From: an uncultured Rivibacter sp.
GTDB taxonomy: Bacteria > Pseudomonadota > Gammaproteobacteria > Burkholderiales > Burkholderiaceae
Direction: 5' to 3'
DNA: 18,380 nt
Assembly: GCA_946481025.1 (NCBI GenBank)
Contig: CAMLNA010000091.1
Coordinates: 1-18,380 of the forward strand
Position 1 is the first letter of the stretch; each line of letters opens with the position of its first letter. The notes under the pieces are model-generated. The model worked only from the letters and a program-made list of their open reading frames with translations. It made no database searches and was not told where the DNA came from. A program made the translations under genes and the position numbers. Positions 15,444-18,380 of the stretch are shown here, piece by piece.

Positions 15444-15505
15444 AGTCTCCCGAGCGGGCCTGCTGCGGCAGGCCCGCGGCGCGAAGCGGTTCGCGGCCAG
15501 CCGAA
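15444..15505 (-). promoter_or_regulatory. PIP-type promoter of the synuclein-repeat gene
   Basis: Read on the minus strand, TTCGG (15505-15501), 15 bases, then TTCGC (15485-15481). After 31 more bases comes GAGACT (15449-15444), which fits YANNNT except for G at the first base. Transcription would begin near 15437, leaving a leader of about 20 bases that contains AGGAGG. The 100-base gap from 15418 to 15517 holds this promoter and a hairpin. Confidence 0.75.
15454..15477. repeat. Perfect 10-bp hairpin between PIP box and -10 box
   Basis: GCGGGCCTGC (15454-15463), loop TGCG, GCAGGCCCGC (15468-15477) form a perfect stem. There is no T-run on either strand, so it is not a standard intrinsic terminator. 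It lies downstream of the lipoprotein gene and inside the spacer of the PIP promoter. It may end or protect the upstream transcript, or bind a regulator. Confidence 0.6.
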
Positions 15506-15517
15506 GCCAGGGCGCGC

Positions 15518-16132
15518 TCAGTACGCCACGGGGTCGGACAGCAGGAACTCGATGCAGCGACCCGGCGGTTGCATGGGGCTGCCGGGCTCGGCTTCGCCGG
15601 CCGCGCGGGCGCGCGCCGTGAGCCGCTCGGCCCCCACGCCATGGGTGGCCAGCACACGCAGGCCCGAACGGGCCCAGCCGAGCGCCTGCCGCGTCGCGGC
15701 GGCCTGCGGTGCCCGGCTGTAGCCCACCACCTGCACCTGCACCGACGGGTGACGCGCCAGGATGCCGGCCATGTCCTCCGCGAAGCGGCGAAATTCAGGT
15801 TGCAGCGCGGCACCGCGGCGGTCGAACGCGTCCGTCACGTCGATGCGCAGGCGCAGCCGGTTGTCGGGCGTGCGCACCACCTCGACCTCGCCGTTGGAAA
15901 GCGCCGCCTGCTGCAGCTCGCGCGTCACGGCCGCGAGCGCATCGGTCCAGGCATTGCCGTCGATCACGTCGAGGCGCGGCACCGGCGCAGGGGCCGCCGC
16001 GGGCGCCTTGACGCTCACCGCCTCGACGGCCGGCACCGGCCGGGCCGGCCCGGCGCAGCCGGCCAGCCACGACACGCAGGCCAGCAGCGCACAACGTGCG
16101 AGCCGGCCGGTGGGTGGGGTCAGGGGGCGCAT
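15518..16132 (-). CDS. OmpA-like outer-membrane lipoprotein
   Basis: This 204-residue protein has a lipoprotein signal: Arg-containing N-terminus, hydrophobic core and lipobox L23-A-G-C26. Lipid attachment at C26 would place it in the envelope. After an Ala/Pro linker and a short region (about 50-100), residues about 105-200 resemble an OmpA C-terminal, peptidoglycan-binding-type domain. Signs of this are a strand with an FDRRGAALQPEF segment, a helix, the VQVQVVGYS strand where OmpA proteins have GHTD, an RQALGWARSGLRVLATHGV helix, and a late CIEFLLS strand. The usual D of GHTD is missing, so peptidoglycan binding is uncertain. ATG 16132 is chosen because the signal peptide begins there. It overlaps the upstream hemerythrin-like gene by 13 bases, so it is probably translated in the same operon. 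Confidence 0.82.
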   Translation of the reverse strand: MRPLTPPTGRLARCALLACVSWLAGCAGPARPVPAVEAVSVKAPAAAPAPVPRLDVIDGNAWTDALAAVTRELQQAALSNGEVEVVRTPDNRLRLRIDVTDAFDRRGAALQPEFRRFAEDMAGILARHPSVQVQVVGYSRAPQAAATRQALGWARSGLRVLATHGVGAERLTARARAAGEAEPGSPMQPPGRCIEFLLSDPVAY

Positions 16133-16710
16133 GGCGCACCTGCCTCTCGCGTCGCGGCCGCATGCCGGGGCGGCGGCAGCGCCTCCGCATCGACCACGTC
16201 GCACAGCAGCGGCAGCGCCTTGCGCCCGGCGCCCGCCTGTGACTGCGCCCAGGCGGGCAGCGGCTGCCAGCCTTCGGGCATGCGGTGCGCCGCCAGCGTG
16301 AGCAGCATCTCGCCGCCCAGCAGGCACAGCTCGCGTTCGCCGAGCAGGCCGTGCAGCCGCGGCAGCAGTTCGAGCTGGTGGCAGCGCGAGTAGCGCAGCA
16401 TTTCCTGCTCGAGCTTGCGCAAGGCGGCGTCGGCCAGCGTGTCGCCCCTGCGCAGGCGGCCCAGCGCATCCGCGGTGCGCCGCTTCAGCCGGCGCTGGTG
16501 GGCCAGCACGGCCGGCCGCAACTCGAAGGCCACGGCGATCAGCGTGGGGTACAGCACGCGTTCTTCGGCACGCAGGTAGGCGGTGATGCGACCGCCCAGC
16601 GCCAGGCCGCGCAACACGCGGCGCTCGTCGGCGGCCGGCAGGGCGAGGCAGGCGCGAAAGTCGCCGGCGATGCGCGCCAGCTCGCGATGGATGAGGTCCA
16701 GCACGTTCAT
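16120..16710 (-). CDS. Hemerythrin-like (HHE) domain protein
   Basis: This 196-residue helical protein has a four-helix pattern like HHE/hemerythrin domains, which bind di-iron and sense or handle oxygen, nitric oxide or iron. Candidate ligands are H8 (LIHRELARIAG), E49/E50 (LRAEERVLYPTL), H71 (AHQRRLKRRTADAL) and H111/E114 (CHQLELLPRL). The second helix has Y45 and L46 where a His would be expected, so the metal site may be incomplete. The C-terminal 60 residues lie outside the domain. AGGGG lies five bases upstream of ATG 16710, which is why I prefer it over a longer frame. The gene starts 8 bases after the 126-residue gene and overlaps the lipoprotein gene, so it sits in a PIP-box-driven operon. 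Confidence 0.7.
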   Translation of the reverse strand: MNVLDLIHRELARIAGDFRACLALPAADERRVLRGLALGGRITAYLRAEERVLYPTLIAVAFELRPAVLAHQRRLKRRTADALGRLRRGDTLADAALRKLEQEMLRYSRCHQLELLPRLHGLLGERELCLLGGEMLLTLAAHRMPEGWQPLPAWAQSQAGAGRKALPLLCDVVDAEALPPPRHAAATREAGAPCAP

Positions 16711-16718
16711 GGCGACCC

Positions 16719-17099
16719 CTAGGGCAGCAGCACCATCACCGGCGCGTGCGGCGCGAGGCCGCTGCCTTGCGGTGCCTCGAAGCCACCGCCGTCGTCGCCG
16801 GCCTCCAGCAGGTCTTCCTCGCGCACGAGGGCTGGCACGCGGTCGCCGCGGTAGTGCACCAGGCACCAGCGACCGTCCCAGCCCTCGCGCACGCCGGTGG
16901 AGATCACGGTCGCGGGGCGGCGCGGGCTGCAGTCGTCGATGCCGGGCGCCATGACGGCGCTGCCGCTGGCGAACAGGCCGCGCGCCGGCAGCATCGTGGC
17001 GCCTGAGGGGGTCTTGATGAGTACGCGCGGGTCCTGCATGAAGTGCGACAGCGCACCGAGCACCGACTCGGCATGGCGTGAAGCGCGGGTCTCGTACAT
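16719..17099 (-). CDS. Unknown 126-residue protein, first gene of a Hrp-type operon
   Basis: I do not recognise this protein. It has a helical start (YETRASRHAESVLGALSHFM), then several predicted strands (RVLIKTPSGATMLPARGLFASGSAVM, ATVISTG, GRWCLVHYRGDRVPALVREEDLL), and a Gly/Pro-rich end. The middle looks like a small beta-barrel or SH3-like fold, but this is only a guess. There is no signal peptide or membrane segment. ATG 17099 is chosen because it follows the PIP promoter and a weak AGAGA ribosome site. The longer frame would start inside the divergent promoter region. It is probably co-transcribed with the hemerythrin-like and lipoprotein genes. Confidence 0.65.
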   Translation of the reverse strand: MYETRASRHAESVLGALSHFMQDPRVLIKTPSGATMLPARGLFASGSAVMAPGIDDCSPRRPATVISTGVREGWDGRWCLVHYRGDRVPALVREEDLLEAGDDGGGFEAPQGSGLAPHAPVMVLLP

Positions 17100-17159
17100 G
17101 GCTTTGTCTCTGCTGTGGTGGTGAGGGGGTGGCGCCGCGAAGGCGCCTGCTTCACCACC

Positions 17160-17221
17160 AGTGTCGAAAGCCGCGGCCCCGGAGCAGGGCTCGCATGCGA
17201 AGCGCGGAAGTCGGGGGCGAA
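17160..17221 (-). promoter_or_regulatory. PIP-box promoter of the 126-residue gene operon
   Basis: On the minus strand, TTCGC (17221-17217), 15 bases, TTCGC (17201-17197), then 31 bases and GACACT (17165-17160). The -10-like box fits YANNNT except for G at the first base, as in the other minus-strand promoter (GAGACT, also at 31 bases). The leader to ATG 17099 would be about 55 bases. It lies back to back with the SET gene promoter. Confidence 0.8.
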
Positions 17222-17244
17222 ATGCCGCGCATGCACCGACCCGC

Positions 17245-17305
17245 TTCGCCCGCGGGAGCGTCGCTTCGCGTGGGGCCGGGCCGAAGCGGCACAGGCTGCC
17301 AGCAT
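17245..17305 (+). promoter_or_regulatory. PIP-box promoter of the SET-domain gene
   Basis: TTCGC (17245-17249), 15 bases, TTCGC (17265-17269), then exactly 30 bases and CAGCAT (17300-17305), a full YANNNT match. This is the same geometry as the promoter of the giant effector candidate. It places transcription start near 17312 and so decides the ATG at 17338 as the start of the SET gene. Confidence 0.9.
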
Positions 17306-17337
17306 GGGTCATCCACACGCACACGACGGCCCGCACG

Positions 17338-18354
17338 ATGAACAGCGAAGAGTTCCTGTCCAAGGTCCTTGCCCCGGCACACCCCGAAGAGCAGCAGCAG
17401 GTGCTGCTGTCGCTGCTCGACCAGCCCTACATCGAGGCACAGGCCCTGCCGACCGAGATCGAGCGGCGCAACGCGCACCTCAAGCATGTCCTGCGCACCA
17501 AGGAGCTGATCGAGGCCCTGGTGGGGCCGCAACTGCTGGCCCGCGCCGCGCACCTGCAGGCCACCGGGCAGGTCGGGGGCGCGGGGGTGCCGGACCTCGG
17601 CAACATGGGCGACATGGTGTCGCGCTTCAGGCTCGCGCATGCCGGCGGAAGCTACTTCTTCTCGGTGCTCGAGAAGGTGCGCCACGAATACCGCCACCGC
17701 GTGGCGCGCCGCGAGTACCGCGACGAGGACTGCGGCCGCTACCCGTGGCGCGACGTCGAGCGCGAGGAAGTGCACGTCCGCCCGGCCGGACTGCACAGCG
17801 CGCCCTCGGCGCAGGGCCGCTGCTACCCGTGGGCGCTGGTGGAGCCGTACACCCGTGCCGACGTCGGAGAACCCGAACGTGCGGCGCTGTACCAGTCGCG
17901 GCTGCAGGTGCGCGAGCTGACGGCCGACGACCTGCAGTCGCCCGGTGAACAAGGGCTCGTCGGCCAGCGCGGCGTGTTCGCCAGGGCTCCCGTCCCGGCC
18001 GGCGCCTGCGTGGGCGTGTACGGAGGCCAGGTCCTCGATCGTGCCGACCTCTTCATCCTGCAGGACGACCGCTACCTCATCAGCGCCTCATCGGTGCCCG
18101 GAGACAAGGGCATCAACGGCGAGAACGTGATGGCCATGATGAACACGCACTACCTGCTCGACGCACATGGCCAGGTGGTGGGTCACCCGCCCGAGGGCTA
18201 CAACGTGGAGCCGGCCGCCTTCGCGGTGGAGACGGTACGCGGCGAGCCGCTCATCATCCATGCCTACTTCGCGACGCGCGACATCGCCACCGGCGAGGAG
18301 CTGCGCTGGAACTACGACTCGAAGCGGGTCGCGGCGACTGCCGCGGGGGACTGA
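17338..18354 (+). CDS. SET-domain protein, candidate type III effector methyltransferase
   Basis: This is a 338-residue protein with no Sec signal. The N-terminal 200 residues are helical and unfamiliar (including an Arg-rich HEYRHRVARREYRDEDC stretch). Residues about 205-330 form a SET domain: RGVFARAPVPAGACVGVYGG (211-230), the core segment ENVMAMMNTHY (262-272) in place of the usual RFINHSCxPN, EPLIIHAYFATRDIATGEEL (303-322), and WNYDSK (324-329) in place of the final DYG. SET enzymes transfer methyl groups from S-adenosylmethionine to protein lysines, and bacterial pathogens use secreted SET proteins on host histones (Legionella RomA, Chlamydia NUE). The PIP box supports T3SS delivery here. 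GTG 17161 is in frame but lies upstream of the promoter. Activity is uncertain because the NHS motif is altered. Confidence 0.83.
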   Translation: MNSEEFLSKVLAPAHPEEQQQVLLSLLDQPYIEAQALPTEIERRNAHLKHVLRTKELIEALVGPQLLARAAHLQATGQVGGAGVPDLGNMGDMVSRFRLAHAGGSYFFSVLEKVRHEYRHRVARREYRDEDCGRYPWRDVEREEVHVRPAGLHSAPSAQGRCYPWALVEPYTRADVGEPERAALYQSRLQVRELTADDLQSPGEQGLVGQRGVFARAPVPAGACVGVYGGQVLDRADLFILQDDRYLISASSVPGDKGINGENVMAMMNTHYLLDAHGQVVGHPPEGYNVEPAAFAVETVRGEPLIIHAYFATRDIATGEELRWNYDSKRVAATAAGD

Positions 18355-18380
18355 CCGGCTCAGCAGGCCGCCGGGAGACC

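Noticed and set aside
13459..15621. Long plus-strand open frame opposite the synuclein-repeat gene
   Set aside because: The minus-strand frame has a perfect ribosome site, a promoter and structured repeats; the plus-strand frame is its antisense shadow with Val/Leu/Ala runs.
17161..17337. N-terminal extension of the SET protein from GTG 17161
   Set aside because: The extension would span the PIP box and -10 element, and its Arg/Ala-rich translation looks non-coding; ATG 17338 fits the promoter.

Overview
This is a very GC-rich, gene-dense window of about 18.4 kb. It is probably chromosomal DNA of a plant-associated betaproteobacterium of the order Burkholderiales that carries a Hrp-type type III secretion system (T3SS). 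The placement rests on base composition, gene families and the promoters described below; the genus cannot be fixed from the sequence. I saw no tRNA, rRNA, CRISPR array, insertion sequence or integrase.

Positions 1-2874 (+ strand) hold a nucleoside/ribose salvage operon with overlapping genes: the tail of an unknown gene, a PfkB-family sugar kinase, a ribokinase and a nucleoside hydrolase. It is followed by a 762-residue one-component regulator with an OmpR-type DNA-binding domain and a TPR-like C-terminus, a HilA-like layout (2907-5195).

Positions 5217-10276 hold the first highlight. A 1650-residue protein with no Sec signal sits behind a textbook plant-inducible promoter (PIP box: TTCGC-N15-TTCGC, then N30 and TAGATT). 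Near its C-terminus is an R / S-x-T / QxE residue pattern typical of ADP-ribosyltransferases. I read it as a T3SS effector.

Positions 10443-13673 hold more ordinary + strand genes: an Amt ammonium transporter, a small unknown protein, a GNAT-like acetyltransferase whose start codon lies in a strong hairpin, and a PF10118-type predicted metal-dependent hydrolase.

Positions 13657-17099 (- strand) hold a second Hrp-type block. A PIP box lies upstream of a 126-residue unknown protein, which forms an apparent operon with a hemerythrin-like protein and an OmpA-like lipoprotein. A separate PIP box with a perfect hairpin in its spacer drives a 586-residue protein that ends in seven 11-residue KTKE-type repeats, similar in style to alpha-synuclein.

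Divergently, a fourth PIP box (17245-17305) precedes a 338-residue SET-domain protein. The window therefore contains four PIP-box promoters, each in front of a gene start. They connect an ADP-ribosyltransferase-like giant, a SET-domain protein, a synuclein-repeat protein and an envelope operon into one predicted HrpX/HrpB-type regulon. This looks like a T3SS effector island, and several of its members match no effector family I recognise.
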